Source of the DNA: Arthrobacter sp. NicSoilB4
GTDB taxonomy: Bacteria > Actinomycetota > Actinomycetes > Actinomycetales > Micrococcaceae
Assembly (NCBI RefSeq): GCF_019977335.1
Contig: NZ_AP024653.1
Location: 1,612,001-1,676,000, forward strand
Direction: 5' to 3'
Length of the DNA stretch: 64,000 nucleotides
Position 1 is the stretch's first letter, and each line of letters begins with the position of its first letter. The notes under the pieces were generated by a model that was not told the DNA's origin, did not search any database, and saw only the letters and a program-made list of their open reading frames with translations. Position numbers and translations under genes: made by a program. Shown here piece after piece: positions 1 through 6,746 of this stretch.

Positions 1-1187
1 GACGCCGCGATGGTGATTTCCCGGGTTTCGGTGCTGACGCCGTCATGGAGTTTCAGGGCATCGTCCGGTCCGTCTTCATGCCGCGGAGCCAGGGTGAGCC
101 GGGACATGATCGAAGGCCTGCCGTCGCGGCGGCGTTCCCACGGGTCGGAGACGGGGCGGGGCCCCGTTCCGCCTGCGTCCGCGTGCTCCGTCCCGGGTGT
201 GCCGGTCTTGGCTTCCTCGCTGGGGGAATCGGCGTCCTGCCCGTCGGTCTCCGGCTCATCGTTGTCCGGGCCGGCAGGTACCTCCGCCAGGACCTCGGAG
301 GGCCGCGGGTGGGCGGCGGGGACGCCGTTGGTCAGCAGCTTGGCAAGGGCGTCGTCGGCGTCTTCGTCCACTCCGAGGCGCTGCCCTCGGCGGGAACGGA
401 GCATGTCCAGCAGCCCGTCGGATTCCTGCTCCTGCTGCAACTGGAGCTGCTGGACAACCTGGAGCTGGGCGGTCGCGGTGCGGGCGGCAGCTTCAGCGTC
501 GGTTTCAAAGTCAAAGGGCCGGTCCGACACTGCGGTGAGCCGGCGGGCAGGTACGGGACCGTCGAGGGGTTCCAGTTCGCTGAGTTGCTGCGCCCAGCGG
601 TTCGCGTTCTGCAGGGATTTCCGGGCCGGGCTGAACGTCCACATGGCCGGCGGTTCCTCACCGATACCGGCGGGGCCGCCGGGTTTGGCTTCGAAGCGGG
701 CCACCACGTTCCAGCTGCCGTCGGGGCGCCGCCAGGAGTCCCACTCCACGGTGGAGGCCTCAATGCCGTGTGCGCTGAGCCGGTGTGCCACCATGTCGCC
801 GAGCGACGCCGGGTGGTCACCGAATACCGAACGGTACACGTCGTGTCCTGGGGCGGGGGCGGCGACTTCCACCTTGCGGGCCTGCTGGGCAACGTACTCG
901 CGCTCGGCGAGTACCGGGCCCTCGTAGCGCTGGACCTTCGCCAGCGGAATGCCGGAGAGCTCCGCCACCTCTGCCGCCGTCGAGCCGCTGCGGATCCGCG
1001 CCTGGATATCGCGCGGAGACATGGCAATAGGGGTTGCGCCCGCGACGGAGGCGGCTTTGGCCGCCGTCCGGCTGGCTGCCACCCGAAGTGCTTCATCGAT
1101 TGGCAGCTGGAACATCTCGCCGCCGGTGCCGCTCAACAGGAGATGCTCCCCGTCGTCGTGGACGCCTACAAGCCGTAGATCCTGCAT
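1..1187 (-). CDS. sepH: Septation protein SepH (DUF3071), 3' end cut by window edge
   Basis: SepH-type cell division regulator, known in actinobacteria to act on FtsZ assembly. Translating the minus strand from the ATG at 1187 gives about 395 codons without a stop, so the C-terminal end lies beyond the left edge. The N-terminal ~100 residues match the DUF3071 pattern: a short beta-rich start (MQDLRLVGVHDDGEHLLL), a 'MSPRDIQARIRSG' stretch and a helix-turn-helix 'TAAEVAELSGIPLAKVQRYE'. The rest is a DNA- or FtsZ-region linker, then Gln-rich and acidic low-complexity sequence. A GGAGG ribosome-binding site lies about 8 nt upstream of the ATG. The gene is divergent from the DUF4193 gene. The large plus-strand frames across it are shadows. 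Confidence 0.9.
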   Translation of the reverse strand, partial: MQDLRLVGVHDDGEHLLLSGTGGEMFQLPIDEALRVAASRTAAKAASVAGATPIAMSPRDIQARIRSGSTAAEVAELSGIPLAKVQRYEGPVLAEREYVAQQARKVEVAAPAPGHDVYRSVFGDHPASLGDMVAHRLSAHGIEASTVEWDSWRRPDGSWNVVARFEAKPGGPAGIGEEPPAMWTFSPARKSLQNANRWAQQLSELEPLDGPVPARRLTAVSDRPFDFETDAEAAARTATAQLQVVQQLQLQQEQESDGLLDMLRSRRGQRLGVDEDADDALAKLLTNGVPAAHPRPSEVLAEVPAGPDNDEPETDGQDADSPSEEAKTGTPGTEHADAGGTGPRPVSDPWERRRDGRPSIMSRLTLAPRHEDGPDDALKLHDGVSTETREITIAA

Positions 1188-1542
1188 ACAAATCCTCCAC
1201 CCTGGCATTGCTAACAATCGAAACTCTGCCACCGATGCGGGCCAATTCCGGTGAGGAGGGAGGGCGCGCCGTGATTTTCCGCGAATTTACGCCAGTTTTG
1301 GACCCATTCGGAGGCCGCCGGGTCTCCCGGTCGTGGATGCGGCCACCGGAGCCCGCCGTCACAGACCAGAGGACTCTGGCTTTCACTGGAGGCTTAAGCA
1401 AAAATGACCCGACATCGGGCACAAAAACCGCGTGACCGGCGTTGACACCGGAGAACCGCTTCCGGGGGTCCAGGGCTACAGCCCGCAGGACCACCGGGCA
1501 CGGCGACCCAACCGAACGACTGCGGAGTGTGAGCGACAAATA
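1188..1542. other. Intergenic region between divergent sepH and DUF4193 genes
   Basis: This 355-bp spacer should hold the promoters for both divergent genes. A TTGACA hexamer lies at about 1443-1448 on the plus strand, but no convincing -10 box sits at the right distance. No credible small gene, RNA or repeat was seen. Confidence 0.5.
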
Positions 1543-1842
1543 ATGGCGACAGACTACGATGCGCCACGCAAGACCGAGGAGGACCTCAGCGAGGACTCCA
1601 TCGAGGCGCTCAAAGCACGGCGCACGGAAAAGCCGTCCGCTGTGGTCGATGAAGACGAGACGGACCTTGCCGAAGGCTACGAACTCCCCGGCGCGGACCT
1701 GTCCGGGGAGGAACTGCTGGTCCGCGTCCTGCCGGCCCAGGCCGACGAATTCACCTGTGCCTCCTGCTTCCTGGTACGCCACCGTTCGCAAATTGCCCGC
1801 GAGAAGGACGGCCTGAAGTTCTGCAGGGACTGCGAGGGCTAA
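1543..1842 (+). CDS. DUF4193 domain-containing protein
   Basis: A 99-residue acidic protein of the actinobacterial DUF4193 family; no biochemical function is established. It starts MATDYDAPRKTEEDL and ends with a CxxC ... CxxC pair (CASC and CRDC), which looks like a small zinc ribbon in the last ~35 residues. The frame is open 37 codons further upstream, but that extension (MTGVDTGEPLPG...) is not like the family, so the ATG at 1543 is preferred even though its ribosome-binding site is weak. It is a stand-alone gene between sepH and a convergent DUF3093 gene, in the order common to actinobacteria. Confidence 0.85.
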   Translation: MATDYDAPRKTEEDLSEDSIEALKARRTEKPSAVVDEDETDLAEGYELPGADLSGEELLVRVLPAQADEFTCASCFLVRHRSQIAREKDGLKFCRDCEG

Positions 1843-1856
1843 AGCCTCTGCGAAGG

Positions 1857-2339
1857 CTAGGAGTTCAGGGCAGTGACCAGCTGGTCCGGGTGTCGGGTGG
1901 ACGTCAGCCAGTAGGGCGTGCGGTCGGAGGGATCGGTGATCTCGATGCGGACCACCGGATCGATCCACCCGCGGATGCACAGGAAGGCGAGGCCGTTGAG
2001 GCGGGTGCCGCGTTCGGCCGTCGCATCCGTGCCCCGGAAAGCGGCCGCGGTACCGACGAAGCGGCGTTCAATGGTGGCGCGGCCGACGCGCAGGGTGGAT
2101 TCGGTGACGGTGATCGTGGGGGTCGAGAGGACCAGCAGCACGGCAATGATCACAAACAGGACCACCGCCGCGGTGAGCCCGGCGGCCAGGCTGATGGGGG
2201 CGAACACCAGGATCCCGGCACCCGAGAGTCCCGCCGACACCAGCCAGATCCAGACGTTCGGCCAGAGCTTCTCGTTGTACAGAACGGCGTCGCTGGGGGT
2301 GCTGTTGGGGGCAGGCACGGCTGCACTGGATTCGGGCAT
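1857..2339 (-). CDS. DUF3093 family membrane protein
   Basis: A 160-residue DUF3093 protein, found throughout actinobacteria, function unknown. Residues ~28-70 form two adjacent hydrophobic helices (VWIWLVSAGLSGAGILVF and a following Val/Leu-rich segment). The C-terminal ~85 residues are a soluble beta-rich domain (VTESTLRVGR, RGWIDPVVRIEI) typical of PH-like folds. It is convergent with the DUF4193 gene (14-bp gap) and divergent from dut, so the 2340-2459 spacer carries both promoters. Confidence 0.85.
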   Translation of the reverse strand: MPESSAAVPAPNSTPSDAVLYNEKLWPNVWIWLVSAGLSGAGILVFAPISLAAGLTAAVVLFVIIAVLLVLSTPTITVTESTLRVGRATIERRFVGTAAAFRGTDATAERGTRLNGLAFLCIRGWIDPVVRIEITDPSDRTPYWLTSTRHPDQLVTALNS

Positions 2340-2459
2340 AGGCCCAGCTTTCCACTTTTCCCGGGCTATTTCACCTTGGCCCGGAAAGCGGCGGTGGCCG
2401 TCCGCGTCCGCACGCCGCGGCTAGGCTGATCTTCCCCGCTGGCGTTAGAGTGAGGGACT

Positions 2460-2960
2460 GTGACTGAAGAAACGACTGCGGCAGAGGCAGCGGCAGAATA
2501 CGGGACCCCCACGCTGACGGTTCAACTGAAAATGCTCGACGACGGCCTGGAGCCGCCGTCGTATGCACACCCGGGCGACGCGGGAGCGGACCTTCGTGCC
2601 CGCGAGGACGTGGTGCTGGAACCGGGGGAGCGGAGGCTGGTTCCCACCGGTGTTTCCATAGCCCTCCCGGATGGTTTTGTGGCCCTGATCCACCCGCGCT
2701 CCGGGCTCGCCACCAAGCACGGCCTGACCGTGGTGAACGCCCCCGGAACCGTCGACGCCGGCTACCGCGGAGAAATTGCCGTGACGCTGCTCAATACTGA
2801 CCGCCGGCAGGCGATCGAACTCAAGCGCGGCGATAGAATTGCACAAATGGTTATTCAACGCGTGGAGTACGCCCGGTTCCTGCCCGTCCAGGAGCTCGAC
2901 GGCTCGGTTCGCGGCGGCGGAGGCTTCGGATCCACCGGCGGTTTCGGCGCGCCGGTCTGA
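2460..2960 (+). CDS. dut: dUTP diphosphatase
   Basis: Hydrolyses dUTP to dUMP and diphosphate, keeping uracil out of DNA and supplying dUMP to thymidylate synthesis; cytosolic homotrimer. All five trimeric dUTPase motifs are visible in order: HPGDAGADLRA, HPRSGLATKHG, NAPGTVDAGYRGEI (catalytic Asp), RGDRIAQMV and the Gly-rich C-terminal arm RGGGGFGSTGG. At 166 residues it is slightly longer than the ~150 norm because of an Ala/Glu-rich N-terminus. The start is GTG at 2460; the next residue is Thr. It stands ahead of the DUF3710 operon with a 175-bp gap. Confidence 0.96.
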   Translation: MTEETTAAEAAAEYGTPTLTVQLKMLDDGLEPPSYAHPGDAGADLRAREDVVLEPGERRLVPTGVSIALPDGFVALIHPRSGLATKHGLTVVNAPGTVDAGYRGEIAVTLLNTDRRQAIELKRGDRIAQMVIQRVEYARFLPVQELDGSVRGGGGFGSTGGFGAPV

Positions 2961-3135
2961 CCTGCGGCCGGCAGGACCCGCAGTATTTACGCAGGGACTT
3001 ATAAGCGGGACCTATTTGCAGGATTTATCAGCCGGCCGTTGTTTCTGCAACAGAATGAAACAGCAGGAGACGGCGGGCGCCACGCGGACGCGGGGCGGCG
3101 CGGCGGCACAGGATCACAACTAAGGAGACAACCCC

Positions 3136-3882
3136 ATGGTTTTTGGGCGTGGCAGGAAAGCCAAGCAGGAACAGCTGACCGACCCCGGGGAAACGCGGGA
3201 GGCAGTTGCTGACGCTTCCGCCGATGACTCCGCAGCATCCGGCTCCGCCGGGGCCACTTCCGCTGTTCCCGGCCGCGGTGCCAGCGGTCCCTTCGACGTC
3301 TCGGAAATCAAGGACCAGGACGGCTACGTGGACCTCGGTGCACTCCTGATCGCCCCCGCGGAAGGCCTCCAGCTCCGGCTCGAGGTCGAAGAGGCCACGC
3401 AGCGCGTTGTCGCCGTCACCATGGACCTGAACGGCTCAAGCCTCCAGCTCCAGGCGTTCGCCGCGCCCCGGTCCGAGGGCCTGTGGGACGAAATCCGTGA
3501 GCAGATCGGCCAGTCCGTTGGCAGCCAGGGCGGCCAGATCGAGGAAATCCAGGGCGGCTTCGGCACCGAGCTGCTCGCCAAGCTCCCGGCCGGCGGCGCA
3601 GACGGAAGCCACGGCTACCGCGTTGCCCGCTTCATTGGCGTCGATGGCCCGCGCTGGTTCCTCCGTGGCGTGTTCGGCGGCGAGGCCGCCGTGGACCGCG
3701 ACGCGGCCGCCGGGCTCGAAAGCCTGTTCCGGCAGATCGTGGTGGTCCGCGGTGAGAACCCGATGCCGCCGCGGGACCTGCTGCAGCTGCGCCTGCCGAA
3801 GGACAATGCCGTGCCCGCACCGCAGTCCGCCCCGGACCTCGAGCGGCCAGAACGAGGACCGGAGATCACCCAGATTGGCTGA
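3136..3882 (+). CDS. DUF3710 domain-containing protein
   Basis: A 248-residue protein of the actinobacterial DUF3710 family, function unknown. The N-terminus starts MVFGRGRKAKQEQ and continues through a low-complexity Ala/Ser/Asp stretch to about residue 55. The conserved domain runs from about 58 (DVSEIKDQDGYVDLGALL) to 225 and is mostly alternating beta and amphipathic segments without membrane helices. An AAGGAG ribosome-binding site lies at 3122-3127. It is the first gene of a tight three-gene unit: the OB-fold gene starts inside its 3' end and the DUF3159 gene overlaps the next stop. Confidence 0.88.
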   Translation: MVFGRGRKAKQEQLTDPGETREAVADASADDSAASGSAGATSAVPGRGASGPFDVSEIKDQDGYVDLGALLIAPAEGLQLRLEVEEATQRVVAVTMDLNGSSLQLQAFAAPRSEGLWDEIREQIGQSVGSQGGQIEEIQGGFGTELLAKLPAGGADGSHGYRVARFIGVDGPRWFLRGVFGGEAAVDRDAAAGLESLFRQIVVVRGENPMPPRDLLQLRLPKDNAVPAPQSAPDLERPERGPEITQIG

Positions 3883-4330
3883 TGCCCCCCGCCAGGATCC
3901 GTCCTCTTCGATCTCCGTGAAGGCGCTGCCGGACCGCGGCCGCGTGATGTGCCACGGCTTCATCGAGTCGGTCACCTACGCCCCGGCGAGCCAGGTGGCC
4001 GCCTTCACCGCGGTCGTCGTCGACCATGACGCGCCCAGCATCAAGGCACCCGGCATCAAGACACCAGACATCAAAACGCCCGGTGCCGCGGCAGTTGCCC
4101 AGGGGTCTGCAGTGGCCGGCGCTGTCAAGGCAACCGCTGCGGGCGCCTTGCGCCACCGGCCTTACGGTCCCAAGGACCGGCTCCGAGTCGTCTGGCTGGG
4201 ACGCCGCCGCATCCCCGGGGTCGAGGCCGGCACGGAACTGCGCCTGCAGGGCATGGTCACCGTGCGCGACGGCCTGCCCACCATGTTCAATCCCCGCTAT
4301 GAAATACTCTCCCGCCAGGAGGAGCAATGA
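3875..4330 (+). CDS. OB-fold nucleic-acid-binding domain protein
   Basis: A 151-residue protein predicted to contain a single-stranded nucleic-acid-binding OB fold: 'RVMCHGFIESVTYAP' begins it and 'GTELRLQGMVTVRDGLPTMFNPRYEIL' is the typical last strand pair. Start TTG at 3875, overlapping the DUF3710 stop by 8 nt, with GGAG about 10 nt upstream; the longer frame back to 3497 is antisense-like noise inside the upstream gene. Between the two halves lies a low-complexity insert with repeated IKxP units (IKAPGIKTPDIKTPG), encoded by near 12-15-bp DNA repeats. It is sandwiched between DUF3710 and DUF3159, a gene trio conserved in actinobacteria. No partner or substrate is known. Confidence 0.8.
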   Translation: MADAPRQDPSSSISVKALPDRGRVMCHGFIESVTYAPASQVAAFTAVVVDHDAPSIKAPGIKTPDIKTPGAAAVAQGSAVAGAVKATAAGALRHRPYGPKDRLRVVWLGRRRIPGVEAGTELRLQGMVTVRDGLPTMFNPRYEILSRQEEQ

Positions 4331-5106
4331 CCTTGCCCGAGAAACCCGAGACAGCAACCGGGCAGGGATCGGCCGGGAAGGATACGGCCGGGCAGCCCTC
4401 CGCCATCCGGCCAACAGCAGACCAGACAACAGCAGACCAGCCGACCGTCGCGCAGCTCGCCGAGGGCTACGCGGCCAAGGCCGGTCTGCACCGTTCCAGC
4501 AACGGCAACATCGATGTACTTAAGAGCGCCGGCGGGATCCAGGGCATTGCGGAGAGCATCCTTCCGGGCTTGGTGTTCCTGGTCGCGTTCACGATCACAC
4601 GCGAGCTGCCCCTGGCCCTGATCCTTGCGCTGGCAGCGGCCGCGGCCTTCACGGTCACGCGGCTGGTCCAGCGCAAACCGCTGACGCAGGCACTGGCGGG
4701 GATCGCCGGCGTCGCGCTCTCCGCGTGGCTTGCCAACAGCACGGGCAAAGCCGAGGACTTCTACGTCCTGGGGTTCTTCACGAACGTCGGCTACATCGTG
4801 GCCATGGCCATCTCGATTGCCGTCCGCTGGCCTTTTGCCGGTTTGATCTTCGGGTTCATCCGGAACGAGGGCCTGGACTGGCGGAAGAACCCTGCCAGGG
4901 TCAAGGCCTACCAGATCGGCACCTGGGTGATCATCGCGGTGCTGGCCCTCCGGTTGCTGGTCCAGGTCCCGCTGTACTTTATGGGTGACGCCGGATTCGC
5001 CGCCCTCGCCACGACCAGGCTCCTGATGGGTGCACCGCTGTACATCCTGGGCGTCTGGGTCGCATGGCTGCTGACCCGGCCCGCTCCGGCCGACAAAACC
5101 AGTTGA
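4327..5106 (+). CDS. DUF3159 domain-containing membrane protein
   Basis: A 259-residue integral membrane protein of the DUF3159 family, function unknown. After a hydrophilic, Thr/Gln/Pro-rich N-terminal ~45 residues (with a short TADQ repeat) the conserved region begins (SAGGIQGIAESILPGLVFLVAF) and about five or six hydrophobic helices follow to the C-terminus. The ATG overlaps the stop of the OB-fold gene (ATGA), so the two are translationally coupled. A strong hairpin follows immediately after the stop and separates it from the convergent TrkA gene. Confidence 0.87.
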   Translation: MTLPEKPETATGQGSAGKDTAGQPSAIRPTADQTTADQPTVAQLAEGYAAKAGLHRSSNGNIDVLKSAGGIQGIAESILPGLVFLVAFTITRELPLALILALAAAAAFTVTRLVQRKPLTQALAGIAGVALSAWLANSTGKAEDFYVLGFFTNVGYIVAMAISIAVRWPFAGLIFGFIRNEGLDWRKNPARVKAYQIGTWVIIAVLALRLLVQVPLYFMGDAGFAALATTRLLMGAPLYILGVWVAWLLTRPAPADKTS

Positions 5107-5157
5107 GCTGTCAGTTGGAGCTGTTATCCGGGCGGAATAACCACTCCAACTGACAGC
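5107..5157. terminator. Bidirectional hairpin between convergent DUF3159 and trkA-type genes
   Basis: A perfect 14-bp stem (arms 5107-5120 and 5144-5157, GCTGTCAGTTGGAG and its complement) with a second inner GTTAT/ATAAC stem. It starts right after the DUF3159 stop. There is no long T-tract on either strand. The right arm is part of an 18-bp tandem duplication ending near 5180. Confidence 0.75.
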
Positions 5158-5184
5158 GCAAATCCAACTGGCAGCGCAAATCGC

Positions 5185-5910
5185 CTAGCCGTCGAAGCCG
5201 TCGTCCGCGGTGGCCGGGACCTGTTCGTCAACGTGCTCGTCGTCGCCGGTCGAGTCCGGTGAGAGCAGGGCGCGCAGCTCATCCTCGGCCGCGATCGTCG
5301 TCACGAAGAACAGCTCGTCCCCGCCGTCGATCACGTCATCACGGCTGGGGGTGATCGGCGCCTGGTCCCGCAGGATTGCCACCAGGGTGGAGTCCTCCGG
5401 CCAGTCGATGCTGCCGACCGTCAGGCCGATCACGTGCGAATCGTGGGGGACCGTGAATTCGACCAGGGAGGACACTCCGGTCTGCAGTGTCAGCAGGCGG
5501 ATCAGGTCGCCGATCTCCACCGCCTCCTCGACGAGGGCGGTCATGAGCTGCGGGGTGTTGACCGCGACGTCGACGCCCCAGGAATCGTCGAACATCCAGT
5601 CGTTCTTGGGATTGTTGACCCGGCCTACGGTCCGTCCGACGCCGAATTCGGTCTTCGCGAGCAGCGAGACCACCAGGTTCACCTTGTCGTCGCCGGTCGC
5701 AGAGACCACGACGTCGGCGTCCTCCAGTTTCGCGTCCTGGAGGGTGCTGAGCTCGCAGGCATCGCCGACCAGCCAGTGCGCGCCGCGCAGGCCGCTGCGC
5801 CCGATCACCTCGGGTTTCAGGTCGATCAGCAGGATCTCGTGTTTGTGGGCCAGCAGTTCGCGCGCGATCGAGGAACCGACACTTCCCGCCCCGACAATGA
5901 CGACTTTCAC
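5185..5910 (-). CDS. TrkA/KtrA-type RCK potassium-regulatory protein (second of pair)
   Basis: Cytosolic regulator of potassium transport with an NAD-binding Rossmann RCK_N domain (residues 1-~120; MKVVIVGAGSVGSSIA is the GxGxxG loop, LLIDLKPE the ribose-binding acid) followed by an RCK_C domain (~135-220). It ends in an acidic ~20-residue tail (DDEHVDEQVPATADD). It starts at GTG 5910, directly after the stop of the first RCK gene, so the two form one operon. No TrkH/KtrB membrane subunit is in the window; the nearest transporter is the divergent KimA-like permease. RCK_C domains of this kind can bind c-di-AMP in other bacteria; that role is not shown here. Confidence 0.88.
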   Translation of the reverse strand: MKVVIVGAGSVGSSIARELLAHKHEILLIDLKPEVIGRSGLRGAHWLVGDACELSTLQDAKLEDADVVVSATGDDKVNLVVSLLAKTEFGVGRTVGRVNNPKNDWMFDDSWGVDVAVNTPQLMTALVEEAVEIGDLIRLLTLQTGVSSLVEFTVPHDSHVIGLTVGSIDWPEDSTLVAILRDQAPITPSRDDVIDGGDELFFVTTIAAEDELRALLSPDSTGDDEHVDEQVPATADDGFDG

Positions 5911-6582
5911 TTAGGACTCCTTGGCGGGGGACTTGGCAAGAATGTGGGCGACTTCGGTGCTGCGGTCCACGCCGAGCATGGCATGGACGGTGTCGCCGTC
6001 CTGGTACAGGGTGCCGGCCACGGGCAGCATGCCCTCGCCGAAGCGGGTCAAATACGCGACGCGGATGCCGGCAGCTTTTTCGATTGAGGTCACCGGGTGC
6101 CCGATCCACTCCGGGTCCAGGTCCACTTCGGCCAGCACGAGCCGCCCCGAGGGATCCCGGAAGTCGCCGGCAAGGTGCTGTTCGGGCAAGATCCGCCGGA
6201 GCACCTGGTCGGCGCTCCAGCGCACGGCGGCCACTGTGGGGATACCAAGGCGCTGGTAAATCTCTGCGCGGCCCGGATCGTAGATCCGGGCGACAACGTG
6301 GGGGACATGGAAGGTTTCGCGCGCCACCCGGGTGGCAAGGATATTGGAATTGTCGCCGCTGGAGACGGCCGCGAAGGCGTAAGCGTCCGCGACGCCGGCC
6401 TGCTTCAGGGTCTCCCGGTCAAAGCCGACGCCGGTGACCTTCCGGCCCGTGAAGCCCGCCCGGAGCCGCCGGAATGCGCGGTCGTCCTGGTCGATAATGG
6501 CCACGGAATGGCCCGCGTCCTCGAGCGTGTGCGCGAGGGTTGCCCCCACCCGGCCACAACCCATGATCACGAAGTGCGCCAA
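5911..6582 (-). CDS. TrkA/KtrA-type RCK potassium-regulatory protein (first of pair)
   Basis: A 223-residue RCK protein: N-terminal nucleotide-binding domain with VIMGCGRVGATLA as the GxGxxG loop, acidic SVAIIDQDDRAF at strand 2, and an RCK_C domain from ~140. The start chosen is TTG at 6582, preceded by AGGAGG about 6 nt upstream; the frame continues upstream without family similarity. It is transcribed first and its stop abuts the GTG of the second RCK gene. Paired RCK genes of this type are common in actinobacteria. The promoter shares a 164-bp spacer with the divergent permease. Confidence 0.88.
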   Translation of the reverse strand: MAHFVIMGCGRVGATLAHTLEDAGHSVAIIDQDDRAFRRLRAGFTGRKVTGVGFDRETLKQAGVADAYAFAAVSSGDNSNILATRVARETFHVPHVVARIYDPGRAEIYQRLGIPTVAAVRWSADQVLRRILPEQHLAGDFRDPSGRLVLAEVDLDPEWIGHPVTSIEKAAGIRVAYLTRFGEGMLPVAGTLYQDGDTVHAMLGVDRSTEVAHILAKSPAKES

Positions 6583-6746
6583 CCGTGCCTCCTGTTGTTC
6601 CTTATGACTGCTGCTGGATAAAACAATACCGGCCACAGCCGCACGCGGAGCCAGCCCGCGGCCACCGCGCCGACCGGTTGGGTGGAGAGCCCGGCAGCTG
6701 GTCCGGCCGCCGTCATGACATCGCGTGCGAATGGGACTAGCTTTGT

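Noticed and set aside
1200..1265. Relation of the region near sepH to the 57-bp repeat
   Set aside because: Both encode ELARIGG in one minus frame, but the DNA differs; judged a coincidence.
6583..6746. c-di-AMP (ydaO) riboswitch upstream of the KimA-like gene
   Set aside because: The 164-bp spacer has none of the conserved segments and holds divergent promoters.
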